From contig NW_020653715.1 of NCBI RefSeq assembly GCF_003589595.1, forward strand, positions 102,986 to 166,985: a DNA stretch of 64,000 nt, in the 5' to 3' direction. Under the pieces are notes generated by a model. That model was not told the origin of the DNA, searched no databases, and worked only from the letters and a program-made list of their open reading frames with translations. Positions 44,329-56,265 of this stretch are shown one piece after another. Both the position numbers and the translations under genes were made by a program. This stretch comes from Hyposmocoma kahamanoa. Taxonomy: Eukaryota > Arthropoda > Insecta > Lepidoptera > Cosmopterigidae. How positions within the stretch are numbered: position 1 is the first letter of the stretch; each line of letters starts with the position of its first letter.

Positions 44329-47300
44329 GAACAGTACTAATCAAGCAAATCCTAAATTAAATAATGAACCTCATGAAATTCACAAACTCATTTGTCTAGC
44401 TGTACCGTGATGAACTGAACGAATTCTAGCAATTTTTGTGGGCGCGTTTAAAAGGTCCATTATTTCACGCGAACATTTTTGTTGATTAATGGCGGTTCGA
44501 GCAATTACGCGGACGACTCGACAGAAGGCTTATTCCGGTGCCTATTGATGGTGTAGACACCATTGAAGAAAAGTACACTAAATTACTTGAAATTGCCTTG
44601 ACTTAATTGATGACTTCCCGTTTGGTGAATCTACTCGACTTCGTCTGCAATGTCGAACACAACTTTGTATCACGTAATAAATAAAGAATCTTGTTCATGT
44701 TGCAGTACGATTCTACCACATTTAATGCACCAACAAGATATTCCACCTTTAGTATTTCCGGTAAATTGTCATCGCCCCACCGTTGTGAGCAGCTATCAAA
44801 GCAGTGAATCAATCCAATGTTTATTCTGACGTCATCTAATGTGCTATTATTGGAAAACCAACAGCGAGAAACTAAAATAGATTCATACAGCCAATTATTG
44901 GTTCCGCGCGTTGTATGTAGATAGCTGACATTGACTGACGTCTCAATCAATGGTGTTGTTGATATGGGATAGGGATGAAGCTTCGCACACGAGGTAAGAT
45001 TTTATGTAGACGTAAAAGCAGGACGTCCTATCCTGATACATGGAACGGTACAATTTGGCTTTTATTTGAGACCAAATTCCCTTTTAATAAACGTTAGGTG
45101 TCCTTTAATCCCGACATCCCGCGCTTGAAACACGTGATTAGTTACGTTTAGCACTGCTTTGAAGCAGCGGTATATCAAAACACCCGCATAATGTCAGGAT
45201 CTTGTTTACATTGTGCGATTTTCCACACAATAAATTTTAATGACCTTATTTATTCGCAGAATCATTTACGCGCAAAATACGATAATGCTTCATACCCAAA
45301 TATCTGTGTGGTTGAAACAGAGTCGAGTTGAAAGCCGCTTTCGGGAAATGTTGCATGGTTTTAATCACTTACACTGTATTTATTGTTTGCTTTGAACAGG
45401 CGGATACACATTGTAGTACCAATAGAATTGAAATTAACGAGCTTTAGATTGACCGCCACAGTCGCAACTGGCTGCAACGCCATAAAACCTCAAACTATAC
45501 GTGATTATGATAATCGAATAGAAAAAAGAAAAAAATAATGGACTTTCGCCTATATACCCACAGTTATTTTTACTACCGATTCGGTTAAATTACTCGTCTC
45601 CTTGTGTTATTTGCGTTTGTATTATTGCCAGTCAAAAAGTATAATTTGATATTGTGCTATGGAAACAAATTTATCATTGTGACATGAACTAGTTCAGAAC
45701 AGATGCACTTCCGAATATTGGCTTTCGCATGTATCTTGTACATAATTGGCATTGATTAACGCCAATCAATGTAATTGTAGGCGCCTTAGTTTGATATCGG
45801 CAAAGAATATTTTAGGTACTCAAATTTTGAAGTAATTTTTCAATAATTCAGCTGAACCTCGAAGCATAGTTTACGTTTGTTATAAATTAATATTTACGAC
45901 GGTCGGACGATAAAATAAAGCAAATAATATGTTCTGAATGGACGAGTCTTCTGCATACCCGTACGTACAGAGTACGCCAGATGTGTTCACAGTAGCTCTC
46001 TATTTTCTGCTATTCTAATGGAACAAACAGTCCGACTCTCCCCGACGTGAGTAGAACCGGACTACGCAGTATGCCAATGGCTCATCGGCCACGATTGCTT
46101 CAAAATACGTTGACCGAGGAATTTTGCAGTTTGCGCGTTCGTGGCATACCAAAAGGAAGTAAGTATTTGTTCTGTATTTTTGCACGCCCCAGACGAGGAG
46201 ACGTATAATAAGAAGGGACAGGATTGATAATTTGTAGGGAGTTAATACGCATATCACTGGAAAGACTCTGAGCAAATACTGAGAGCACCTCCCAAGATTA
46301 GGTCCATACGTGTGAGGCGGGAAGGAGCGTCGGAACGTCGAGGATTTGTTCTAGTAGAAACGTACCGAACAAAGCTCGAAGCATAACACCGAACTTGCAG
46401 TACTCCAACCTCAATTACGTAGCTCGGTTTTGTTTACTCCGAACCTAACTGGTTGTCTCCGGTTCGCCATATTGATTTTGCCTATCATTTACTGAGCGTG
46501 ATTGGACAATACAATTTCCGCGTACTATGAACACTACACATACTACGCTCAGTCGATGCACCCTCTTTCAATAATTAATTCCGGTAACCGAAATTTCTCG
46601 GAAACATTCAATGAAGAAAATCATACCCGTAACTCGTATGCTGTTCTTATTTATCGGGCAATACTAATTTACGACAAAAGTGGTGTTGCCCCAGTGGGAA
46701 ACCGCTGCTCCTCCATTGAGCGGCCGACGGCTCGAACCCCTGTGGCGGCATGTGCCTATGCATGTAATGTACTAATTTTATTTATTTGTTTATATTATAC
46801 AAACAAGACATACAAGAGAACATAATACAATTTCTCACCAAACTGCGAAAGCGGTTTGTTGGCGAGGTTACACTCACAATCACAAAGCTATAGTATACCT
46901 AGTACGAGTACATTTAACAAAACCAGTGTAGAATTTACTCAATTTATATGCTTTCAAAAAGTATAAGTTTCAATTTTTTCTTCAATGTGAATTTACTTAA
47001 TAATTCTTTGCCTCTCAAAAATCGAATTTATTTAGTCTATTTGTTCTTTTACCATAATAGTTATTTACTCCTGAACACACATATTTATTTTTGCGCGCTC
47101 GCCTAGTGTTATACTTGTTAGTTACATTCATTTTAAATTCAGTTTCATAATAGTTTTCAATTAACAAAAAATTTATTATTTATTAAATTTATTAAAAAGT
47201 ATTTTACAGTAGGTGAATAGTTTAGCATAGTCTTCCTTACAACTAGGTACTTGGTTTTACGACTTACAAAATATTTCAAAAATCTTATTTGTAGGATTTT

Positions 47301-47680
47301 TACGTCGCTGAGGAATGTTTCAAAGGCAATACCGTTGAGGTAAATCAAGAATAGTTTAAGTCATACTCGTCAGGTGTATTTTCGTTTTTTCTCAACACCA
47401 AACAGATCATGGCTCGTACTCGTCATGTTCGTCTTCGAACTTACAAGAAATAAGTCTCTATATTACTTGTCCAACGTCACTTTATTAAAAGTCCTAGTTA
47501 TCGGTGTAGTCAACGTATTCCCTTTACCTAATAATAATATGACTTTAATTTTACAAGTTTCGCATGAACATTTGTGAATGTTTAGTATGAGCAGACCCTG
47601 TTTTTGGTACCTAGTTACCTTTGTTTTTGGTTACCTAGGCTAGTCTCCAATGTAAAAATTACAACCTTTTTTTATAATAC
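44329..47680. other. Unassigned region
   Basis: No gene supported. The minus-strand frame at 46,275-46,015 (86 codons) lies in slightly GC-richer sequence and could be a decayed mobile-element fragment, but no motif is recognisable. Confidence 0.4.
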
Positions 47681-47681
47681 C

Positions 47682-47921
47682 AATGATGGAACGAACAAGC
47701 CGTGCGCGTGGTGGTAAGCGTATCCGTAATAGTTGCAGTGCCACTCAGAGCTTTAAATTGCAAAGACCTTAGGGGCATTGCGACTGTGTCAGTCACCCAG
47801 AGACAAAAGTTAACAAGTGTAATGGGCCTGTTCCAAACCGGAACACATTACTGTTTGGCGGCAGATATAAGTAAGGTGTCATATGTCAATACTTCCCTGA
47901 ACGAACTCTTTCGCAAGGAGT
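47682..47921 (-). repeat. Dispersed repeat family B copy
   Basis: Reverse orientation relative to 58.5 kb: 'gaacgaacaagccgtgcgcg', 'gttgcagtgccactcagagc', 'acattactgtttggcggcag', 'tacttccctgaacgaactct'. Nearly the full unit. Confidence 0.83.
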
Positions 47922-48239
47922 TCTACCGCATTCAACTAGAGTTGTAGCGAGGGTAGTGGTTGTTCAACACAAATTAATAAATGATGTATAATCTTTATTG
48001 TACATTACAAAATTTGGACGCCAAAATTCGGTGTAGTTTAGAAGTTTTTGTAAGAATTTCGAGGTAGAAATAATTGACGCCGTTGAATTATTAGTTGCTT
48101 TTTCATGTTCAAAAGCTAACAATTATTTTTCAAAATCACACCAATAATAAAATTTTGTAGCCGTATGCTATACCAGTGTTTTTGACTTGTAGTATTTTTC
48201 ATGAAACAGAAACACAGTAAAATTCATTGTCCAGGTTGA

Positions 48240-48445
48240 GTGAAGAATTTCCCTAAGTTTTCAAATGCGCTACGGCATAAAAGAGTCAATGCAAAGTCCG
48301 TGACGGGCACATAGAGGAATTCATGAGATCTGCTGGCTCAGTGTGTAGCTCAGTTGGAAGAGCGGTAGGCCGATTGGGCATACACCGCTTCGAGTCCCAT
48401 CAGATCGAAGGAACTTTTTGTGTTTGTTCGGTCTTTGTAACAATA
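48240..48445 (+). mobile_element. tRNA-derived SINE, same family as the K2P-intron unit
   Basis: 5' body 'gcacatagaggaattcatga', then a tRNA-like head with a perfect A box 'tagctcagttgg' and a weak B box 'cttcgagtccc', then 'atcagatcgaaggaac' and 'gttcggtctttgt', as at 37,497-37,705. It has no inverted left arm. Not a functional tRNA: the anticodon arm is irregular and a SINE body follows. Confidence 0.7.
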
Positions 48446-48449
48446 ATGG

Positions 48450-50600
48450 TGATGATTTATTTAAGATACATGCGTGTACGGCGGTTAGTAACTGGTTGTA
48501 ACCACACGTGACACTAAGTTTCTTGAACCTTTGAAATGAAACTGTTTGGAATGTAACATGACTAGTTGGTCTTTATCGAGGTTTGCTAGTCGTTGAATGA
48601 ACGCGTGTCGCGCCGGCGGCCGGGGCGGCCGGCGGCTCTCGCGCCTGCCTTCGCTGCTAAAAGCGAAATTGTTAATGTTTGAAAGAGCCTTTCGATGTAA
48701 GTACCGTAGTTCGTAAAGAGAATTGATATTGCTCAACGTTCACACATACAAACGTTCAAACATAGCAGTTGCTTTAAAAAAATATGCTGACGCTTTTTTA
48801 ATTCCAAAAGTATTACCACAGTCAATGCTCTTGTGTTAATTTTCATTCAAATCACTATGGAGAATATTGTAATTATGTTTTTTCGATTTTTCAATTTTTT
48901 TTTCCAGTGTGGGGCGATATCAGAGAAAACAGCTGTGACAGACTAACAGATGGCCAATAAGAAATTTCATTAAGTGTTCTTTTTTTCATACTGAGCACAA
49001 TGTACAGAGCAAAGTCATTTTTTTTAATAATGTAAAATTAATATATGTATATGGTTCAACAAACCTCGGAAGCTGAAAATGAAAAGTAAATTTAAACATT
49101 CCTTCCACATTTTAGGAAATGTTGACTTTTATAAGAGCAATCTAAAATGTTTAGAAGGGCACTCCGCTTTAATGGCACTGTTATAAAGAAAGCCCTCATT
49201 TGTAGAAAATAGAGATCCGGAATAGAGTACTACTGAAAATGCGGTATGCGTTTGAATATGACTTATTATTATTAATAATAATAATAATTGTTTTGTCCGT
49301 AAACGGGTTCCGCCGATCTCGCTAACTTGAGGTGGTTCGATGACTGAAAGCGATGCTGTTTGATAATACGGTCCGTATCGTTTGTTGGTACCGGCATTTC
49401 CCGTCAACAAATTTGGAATTCATCTTTTAGACCTTAGGAGTAGCGCGAATTAAAGGTAGTAACCAAATTAATAACAATATTTTCATAACTATTGTGTTAC
49501 GAAAAACGGCAAAAATTTAAAATTACGCAAGTAATTTGTTATTTTATTACGTCATAATTTACTGGGCAATTTCCAGATTATTATCAAAGTGAACTTGTAC
49601 CATTGGCTACATTATTCTTACGTGAAATGTATTTTCGACGATTTTCATTTACGATTCAGTTATTTCATCAAATACCAGTAAAAGTCTTAGTAATATCAGT
49701 TTCCCTCACGCGTAGTCAAGATGAAAGCCATGGAAAGGGTCAACGAACTGGATAAACTCTATTAAGAAGGAAAATGTATTAAATATTGTAGAAATTAGGC
49801 GATCTATGAGAGCTACAAGCAATTGTGGCATACCATTTTTTTACCAGTGGCTTCTTTACGGTGATACCCAATCGGCACTGGAAACCCTTTAATTCAGGGA
49901 CTATTAGAGCCTCGGTCCTCTCGCCAAGGAGACGCCTGAAGATGGTTGGGCTTAAATAATATGGCCATAATTATAGTCCAGTTTAGTTAACAAGCGTGCA
50001 GTTTTTAAGTTAGAACTTACAAAAAACTACTCACTTCTTTTAATCCTACCAAACTGAACCACTTAACCCCTAGTTGCTAGCACAAAAACCGTCCGCATCC
50101 CGCGCCGGCGAACGGCTCGGAGCCATTGTCTCTCGTTAAACTATAATCCACTTGACGGCTCTCGAGGTGTTGTCGCCGCTTAGGCGCTTAGTCGCTTTTC
50201 GCTCTTTAACGGTAAGAACTTCGAACGCTTTGATTCCTGTAGAGGATTTATTTTTATTACGTAGTGAGGATACTGCCCCGTTCTTGCTGAGCTCGTTCTG
50301 TATTAAACTCTTGCTGAGACATAAATTGTAATCAAGACAATTTCAAAGTCAAAATAACATAAAAATATTTATTCCAATCTATTTACACAACTGGCCGTTA
50401 TTATTAAGACGTCTCTGTATAGACATACACAACTTTATTTCTACGGTTGCCTCTTAATCGAGAGGTCGACTTTTGGAGTCCCTGTTACTTTATATATCTA
50501 TGACTTTAATTTCTAAGTTACGTAAGCAATACCGCTCGATTACGGTGAAAATCAACATCCTTATGAAACCTGCATGTCGAAGAAGGTTCGCGATCTTTGG
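48450..50600. other. Unassigned region
   Basis: No gene supported. A GC-rich block at 48,606-48,652 (with two gccggc words) and an ATT-repeat run near 49,266-49,287 are present. The minus-strand frame 49,410-49,129 has an EPPQVSEIGGTRLRTKQ stretch that looks repeat-derived, unassigned. Confidence 0.35.
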
Positions 50601-50604
50601 AAGT

Positions 50605-50768
50605 ATGCAGCCTCTTACCCTGCGGAGAGATGTTAGCTCTCTGTGTGAGTTCTACCGCCTTTATAATGGGGAGTACTGCCGCTCTGAGAAACTTTTGGAA
50701 CTGGTGCCAGTATCTTCCATCAAGTGGCTTGTCTGCTCCGTTGCTTCCTTCTTTACATAAAAAAATGT
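50605..50768 (+). mobile_element. Jockey-type LINE fragment with internal deletion
   Basis: QPLTLRRDVSSLCEFYRLYN and LLELVPVSS match the first LINE at about 3,352-3,445; the sequence then jumps to 'catcaagtggcttgtctgct', which in the first LINE lies at 3,714-3,733. About 260 bases of the C terminus are missing. It ends in an A-run near 50,758-50,765. Confidence 0.75.
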
Positions 50769-50808
50769 GAAGTCTCCAACCCACCTACGGCCAAAGTAAA
50801 GCGACTAT

Positions 50809-50866
50809 GGCATAAACATGCTCCTTGGGAGGAGACCTGTGCCCGACAATGTGACGCATGATGGAA
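50809..50866 (+). repeat. Possible RTE-type LINE 3' remnant
   Basis: 'ccttgggaggagacctgtgc' followed by a degraded CAGCAGTGGGAC-like word resembles the last codons of RTE-type elements. Short and weak. Confidence 0.35.
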
Positions 50867-51326
50867 TATCTTTACTCTAATTCATGTAAGATATATAAAA
50901 TAAAAGATGCTTCAAAATTCTTAGTATTACAGGAAACAAGAAAAAGGTTTGTTTTAACTCTGTAAAGAATATCATTTTCCATTTTGTTTGACGTGCCAAA
51001 GTATTCACATCGGAGCTCAGAGAGACAAACTCGCAGTAACGAGTTGGGTATTCTTAAATCTTTTAAGCAGCAAACTTCGCAGACGACATTGAGATCCGGG
51101 AACTTGTAATCTTAAACGAGTAGCCGAGGTCACAGACGAAATTTAATTTGAAAAATTTTAACCCTTTCTAGACGACTGCTGACGCGGATAGGACGATGAG
51201 GATGTAGGAGTAGGGTCGAATTATATACGCCCGGAGCCTTGAGACCTTAGGAAATACTCGATCAAAAGGAAACCAAAACGAACCAGGTGTACTTTCTAAA
51301 TACTTTATGACTGTTTTGAGTGTCAT

Positions 51327-51571
51327 AAGAATGGAGGTCTCGCCTGTCTGTAACGTAGCAGTGCCACTCAGAGCTTCAAATCGCAAAGATCTGAGAGGCA
51401 CTGCCACTGCGCCCGTCATCCTGGGACATAAGTTGACAAGTCCCATGCGCCTGTAATTTCACCAGCATCCTTACCCTTCAAAACCGAAACACAGTAATGC
51501 TAACATTACTGCTCGGCGGCAGAAATTGGTAAAGTGGCAGTACTTCCCTGGACGAACTCTTTCACAAGGAT
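51327..51571 (-). repeat. Dispersed repeat family B copy
   Basis: Reverse orientation: 'gcagtgccactcagagcttc', 'cataagttgacaagtcccat', 'acagtaatgctaacattact' and 'acttccctggacgaactctt'. The distal end (acgacttgttcg block) is missing. Confidence 0.8.
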
Positions 51572-51787
51572 CTCTGCTGCATACAAAATCAGAGCAACGT
51601 ATGTGATGTTGTCTAATATTTATTATTATTATACATATACTATCGCGCTTGTCGTCCAGTAGGGTAGGCAAAGAGCATACAAATTATTACCTTCCTTTTG
51701 GGGTACATGACCAAAGCACAGAAACTTTTCACTTTCTCTTCTGGTCACAATTACACACACTATAACGCTATCATACTACACTGTTTA

Positions 51788-52005
51788 ACTGCCTCCGTGG
51801 CTGAACGGTTACCATGCCGGACTGCCACGCAGAGGTCCCAGGTTCGATTCCCGGGTCGGGAGAAATATTTGTATGACTTATATTTATTTCTCTCGTGAGT
51901 TTTGGTGTAATTTGTGGTTTTGTTTGTGTGTGTCCATGGCACCCGCGACACAGGGTTTCCCTAGTGCAGGGCTATGTTGAGTGTGTGTGTTATTATTATA
52001 TTATT
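51788..52005 (+). mobile_element. tRNA-derived SINE, family A, with target site duplication
   Basis: The best copy in the window: head 'actgcctccgtggctgaacg', A box 'tggctgaacgg', B box 'ggttcgattcc', body with 'ccatggcacccgcgacacag', tail TTATTATTATATTATT. It is flanked by the direct repeat actgttta at 51,780-51,787 and 52,006-52,013, as expected after target-primed reverse transcription. SINEs use LINE machinery in trans; which partner LINE is unknown. Confidence 0.9.
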
Positions 52006-52013
52006 ACTGTTTA

Positions 52014-53786
52014 CATCGCCACTTTAGCTTTTAGAAATTCCGTCGTTACTGATCTTACACCTATATATAAGTATGTACGGATAAGTATACATACTTAACC
52101 GTTAATTTACTAACATTTCAAGGTCCCAAATTAAGTCAAGCGGCCATACAGGCTAATATCGCTCCCGCTTCTTGAGCCCAGACCCTCGTCGGAGCTAAGC
52201 GCCGGCGATTTATTGCAAACGGGATTAGACCCGTGATCATCGCGGTCACACAGTGGCACGCGTCGCGCCCCACCACAGCCACTGTGTGACAGTTTGTTTA
52301 TTGGATTTGCTTATTATCTCAAACGACGGGTTGCGAAAAATCTAGTTTGATTTAAATATTCATTTTTGGACTATATTTGTACTAAGCATTTTCTGGTTCC
52401 ACAGACGCTATGCAAATTGTAATGTCGTGTCATACAAAGCTGCTACGAGTTATCACCAAAGGATAAGCGGGAGTGTCTTTTGTTCCGACCGCTAACTCTC
52501 TCTGATTAGGACAAACAGACAAATAGATAAAAAAATATGTTTCCCTACAGTGAGCTACAAAGGTTATCTCGTGTGTGAACAGTCGGCAGTATAGCTGGCG
52601 GGGTTTAACGATGTTCTGTAATTAAACGTGACGTTGCGCTCGAGATAAAAGTGTTCATAGAATTTGCCGTGGCGTGGTTGGTGCATAGCCACAGGCGTCG
52701 CGGGGATTTGCAATGGTGATGTTTGTAAGTATGCGCGGATCTGCGTCTGTGGGTAGGCGGGAGTAGTTCGAGCAAGTAAATGTAATCTAGTGTAGTGAAA
52801 CCTTTTTCTTCATTATTATAATTTCAGAAACAGACAGTCATAGATGTGTAAATACATGCATTAGACTAAATTTAAACAATACTACAATTACTTTTATGCC
52901 AAGTGACAGGACGAACAAGTCGTGTGTCGTGCGATACACTGTATGAGTATCATTGATGACCTACTAGTATAAATGACCACCTGTGAGTATAAAAACGCTA
53001 TAGAAGATGCTCCACCTTAGCATGTCCCTGTAAACCATCCACGGTAAGTTGAACACAAATTACCAAATAATATTCTTACTTGTAAATATAACTTTACAGA
53101 TACGAATTTTGATTTATATAATATAAATTATAATATAAGTTACTTTTTCTTATATTACACTGGAAATGTATGCCACATTTGCACCGGGCTCTATCTAATA
53201 CGAACTTTCCTGACCCCTTTAATCTCGTTAGTATCTCCTTGTCCCAGCATCACTTCTCTCCTTTCTTGGGCGTGGTAATGTCGGACTAATAAATAAAATA
53301 AAGCTGCTTAACATGAAGTACTCTTGGTAAATCTAGACACGCGTTATAACACGAGAGTTATACGAGGTCCTGCTTTTCACGTCGACACACCCACGTCATA
53401 GAATCTTTTAACAGCATGATACTACGGAATAAGTACACAGAAGAAAAAAAAATACTAAATACTAATAATAAAAATCTCTACTAATAAGAAAGAGCAATTT
53501 CTCAAAACAATTGCTAATTCTGAAAAAATGTTTATTAAAAGTAATAAAATATTGTCATTACAAAAATACTGCTTATCTTTTTCTAATACAATTTTACTCT
53601 TAACTTTATTCTAACTTTTAGACAAGTACGTTTACTTCATGATTTTATTTCATTTCTAATCAATTAATTGGACATTACTTACATCAAGAAATTTTTACCT
53701 CTTACATCAAATAAAAATAATCTTATTTCAATTCAAAATTTCTTGGACGTATTTTAAGAAAATATATTCTTAAACAAAAAAAGAAG
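52014..53786. other. Unassigned region with a GC-rich structured patch
   Basis: No gene supported. 52,140-52,291 is GC-rich with stems (acggg/cccgt at 52,219-52,234; a 13-bp perfect stem at 52,245-52,257/52,278-52,290). A family B end fragment is at 52,897-52,950. The rest is AT-rich. Confidence 0.4.
52897..52950 (-). repeat. Dispersed repeat family B, end fragment
   Basis: 'gccaagtgacaggacgaaca' matches the terminal part of the other copies in reverse orientation. The remainder has decayed. Confidence 0.6.
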
Positions 53787-53904
53787 TAGGAAATGAAACT
53801 ATTTTTCCGGACTTAAATCGCGTATATTTGTTTTTTCAAACAAACCGACCTTTCGGGCCCTTTACAGGTCCCATGGTCACGGTTGAAAATTGTTTCATTT
53901 CCTA
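53787..53904. repeat. Short fold-back element
   Basis: Inverted arms taggaaatgaaactattttt (from 53,787) and gaaaattgtttcatttccta (53,885-53,904), about 18 of 20 bases paired. The interior contains 'ccatggtcacgg' at 53,871-53,882, shared with the end of the fold-back element at 18.5 kb. Total length 118 bases. Confidence 0.65.
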
Positions 53905-54271
53905 TGTGTAACAATCGCGTAAACCTAAGAACTCGATAAGTAGTTTGCTATTCAGATTAATATTCTAAATTCTAGAGTATATTCTTAAAGCAACATTTCG
54001 TTGCGTTTTCATAGTCAATGTTGTCGTGACATGTCGCCGAAGGCGCAGGCGGTAACGATTACTTTTACTTGTGCTTGTAATCATAAAAATCATATACAGT
54101 CATTCATCCAAAGAAACAATACGTAGTATCTCTAGTACGTTAGGGTGTTATTTATAGTCATAATTTAAGAAATTTGGTTACAGCTTGAAATCAAACTACA
54201 CTTGTAACAAGCACAACTTTAACATGCAATTAGTTCCATCACGCCACTGCTAGATGGCATTAGTTGTACTC

Positions 54272-54326
54272 TGAAACGCGCTATCGCTAAATATATATAT
54301 ATATATATAGCGTTAGCGCGTTTCAC

Positions 54327-54371
<45 letters not shown>
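54272..54371. repeat. Hairpin of 18-bp arms around AT repeats, plus (AT)n tract
   Basis: Arms tgaaacgcgctatcgcta (54,272-54,289) and tagcgttagcgcgtttca (54,308-54,325) pair at 17 of 18 positions, with an AT-alternating loop; a second (AT)n run follows to 54,371. Likely the core of a small mobile or fold-back unit. Confidence 0.75.
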
Positions 54372-55790
54372 GATTTGGAATTGTTAGTGCTTTCTACTAC
54401 CGTAGCAGTTATACGGCATTGAATGGTACTCAAGTATTGGAGAAGATTCCGTCCTATTTCTGCTACTTTAAGGTTTGGCACTGAACTGTGCTTTCACGCT
54501 AGTGAGACGTACTGTTGGGTCCATAACCCTGTAAATTTACCCTTTTTGATGTTAGAAAACATAAATCTTCAGTCAAATAATTAAGTGCCTCTAAATTTTT
54601 CACTCTTTTTTTTAAATCAAAATCGGACATTTCTAATAACAAGTAAATATTTTGTTGAATCTAGAGTGGCTTTGTGACTTGAAGTAAATTAATTTGCTCT
54701 TGGATCAAATATTTCTGTCTTGTAACTAAAATACACTATTGAGACGTTTTTTACTAATATCAAGTAATTAATCTCTAGCGTCTATAGGGAGAAGATCGTT
54801 TTGTTGGATTTAATAAATTTGTCTTCATAAAAAGAATTTTGTCTTTTTTTAAGTAATCTGTTTTTACCGTGTACGGCTGAATTCTCCGCTGAAATAATTG
54901 GCTAATAAGAATGAAGAATAGAAAATGATGTACAACATCACTACTGTCGTAATTATTACTGAAGTACCCAGTTATGACTTTACGGGAAGCGAACATTCAA
55001 GTAAAAGACTAGTAGAACAATACAAAAAGCGCACGGCGAGATTGGCGTCATGTCAAGGACGTGGAAACAAGAATAAAAAAGCAATCTATCGTGGTAGTAG
55101 ATAGTGCCTAAGGGGCAAACCGCGTTTGTCTGTAATCGCGCTTGTAAAGAATTGTGTCGCTACTGTGAAATTACATAGAATCTCCAGCTTTTGTATTTTG
55201 CTGGACGTAAAATCTTAGTATCATGATAAGTAACAATTTATAGAATTAAAAATAGCTACTTTGGTGCATAGGAAATTAAGAAGTACCTTTTGTTTTTTAT
55301 AAATAAGACATACCCCAAGAAACACGGCCGATCAATTGTAAAAGTGAGATTTATTCCCGCAAACTTAGTAGGTACAGTAAAATCACATACAACAACGACG
55401 CGACCGTAGTTGGTCGATAACAAAGCGTCCCACACTGGGTGCAAGCGGTTGCCGTGCAATCCCACATTGTTGTTGATGCTTTGTAGGGTTTTCAGCCAGC
55501 TGTCCTACAAAGGTGGAAGTAGTGGTGTATAACATTAATTTCCGATTCTGATATCGTTTTTAGCCGAAACACACTTCACCAGACACACATTAATTTCGTT
55601 AACAACTCGCTTGCGTATATCAGGATACATGTAGTGCCATCTATTGATAGCGCCTGGTGCTAAATCCGTAGTAATGGTGTAACACATTTATAGAATTCTA
55701 TTTACGTAGCTTTATTGTAAACGAGCCCTGTACCTCACCTACGGTGGGGTCGGGCTCGATCTGCGGCGCGTGGTCGGTTTCAGTTTACGG
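54372..55790. other. Unassigned AT-rich region
   Basis: No gene, RNA or clear repeat supported. Confidence 0.45.
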
Positions 55791-55794
55791 GGTG

Positions 55795-55945
55795 TGCTCA
55801 TGCTTTTCGGTGGCACAGCAGTTAGTACTATGAGCGTTTGATGAGGAGGTCAATTCCCGATTTATGCCAATTTAAGAAACAAACATTTCTAAGTTGGTTT
55901 TGGTCTGAGTATTCTGGGTTATCGTTGATATGGTATTCATAGTAC
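55795..55945 (+). repeat. Decayed tRNA-derived SINE
   Basis: 'cggtggcacagcagttagta' (A-box-like) and 'gaggtcaattcccgat' (decayed B box) are followed by 'ggttttggtctgagtattct', as in a common SINE body. Weak but ordered correctly. Confidence 0.45.
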
Positions 55946-56265
55946 CTACATAGTACAGGAAATTCGGCAGTAGTTTGGCATTTTTTCCCCCTAAATACTT
56001 CTCTTTGACATAGCTTTTCAGAAAAAAAAAATCTAACAGAGACGGTTGAGATGCAACAACGCTATAATTAGTATATCATTTTCACTACATCGGGAAGCAT
56101 GCTTTACATTTTTACAATTGTGAGATCTTGTACTCGTAATCTATTACGTCTCCGTATATTATCTCCATATGAAGGCGTGCGGCCGCTTCGGGTTTCGCCC
56201 CACGCGGACCTCGGCTTCCGGCCTCGGCATTATGTCTTTGTTTTAAAAAATTGAAATAGCTCTTT

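Noticed and set aside
46015..46275. 86-codon minus-strand frame
   Set aside because: Possible decayed mobile element, but no diagnostic block; not reported as a gene.
51788..51862. Apparent tRNA gene with perfect B box
   Set aside because: Belongs to a four-copy SINE family with target duplication; not a stand-alone tRNA.
52140..52260. Possible 5S rRNA pseudogene (ccatac and taagc words)
   Set aside because: Spacing between the two words is about 15 bases too long and the rest does not align to 5S rRNA.
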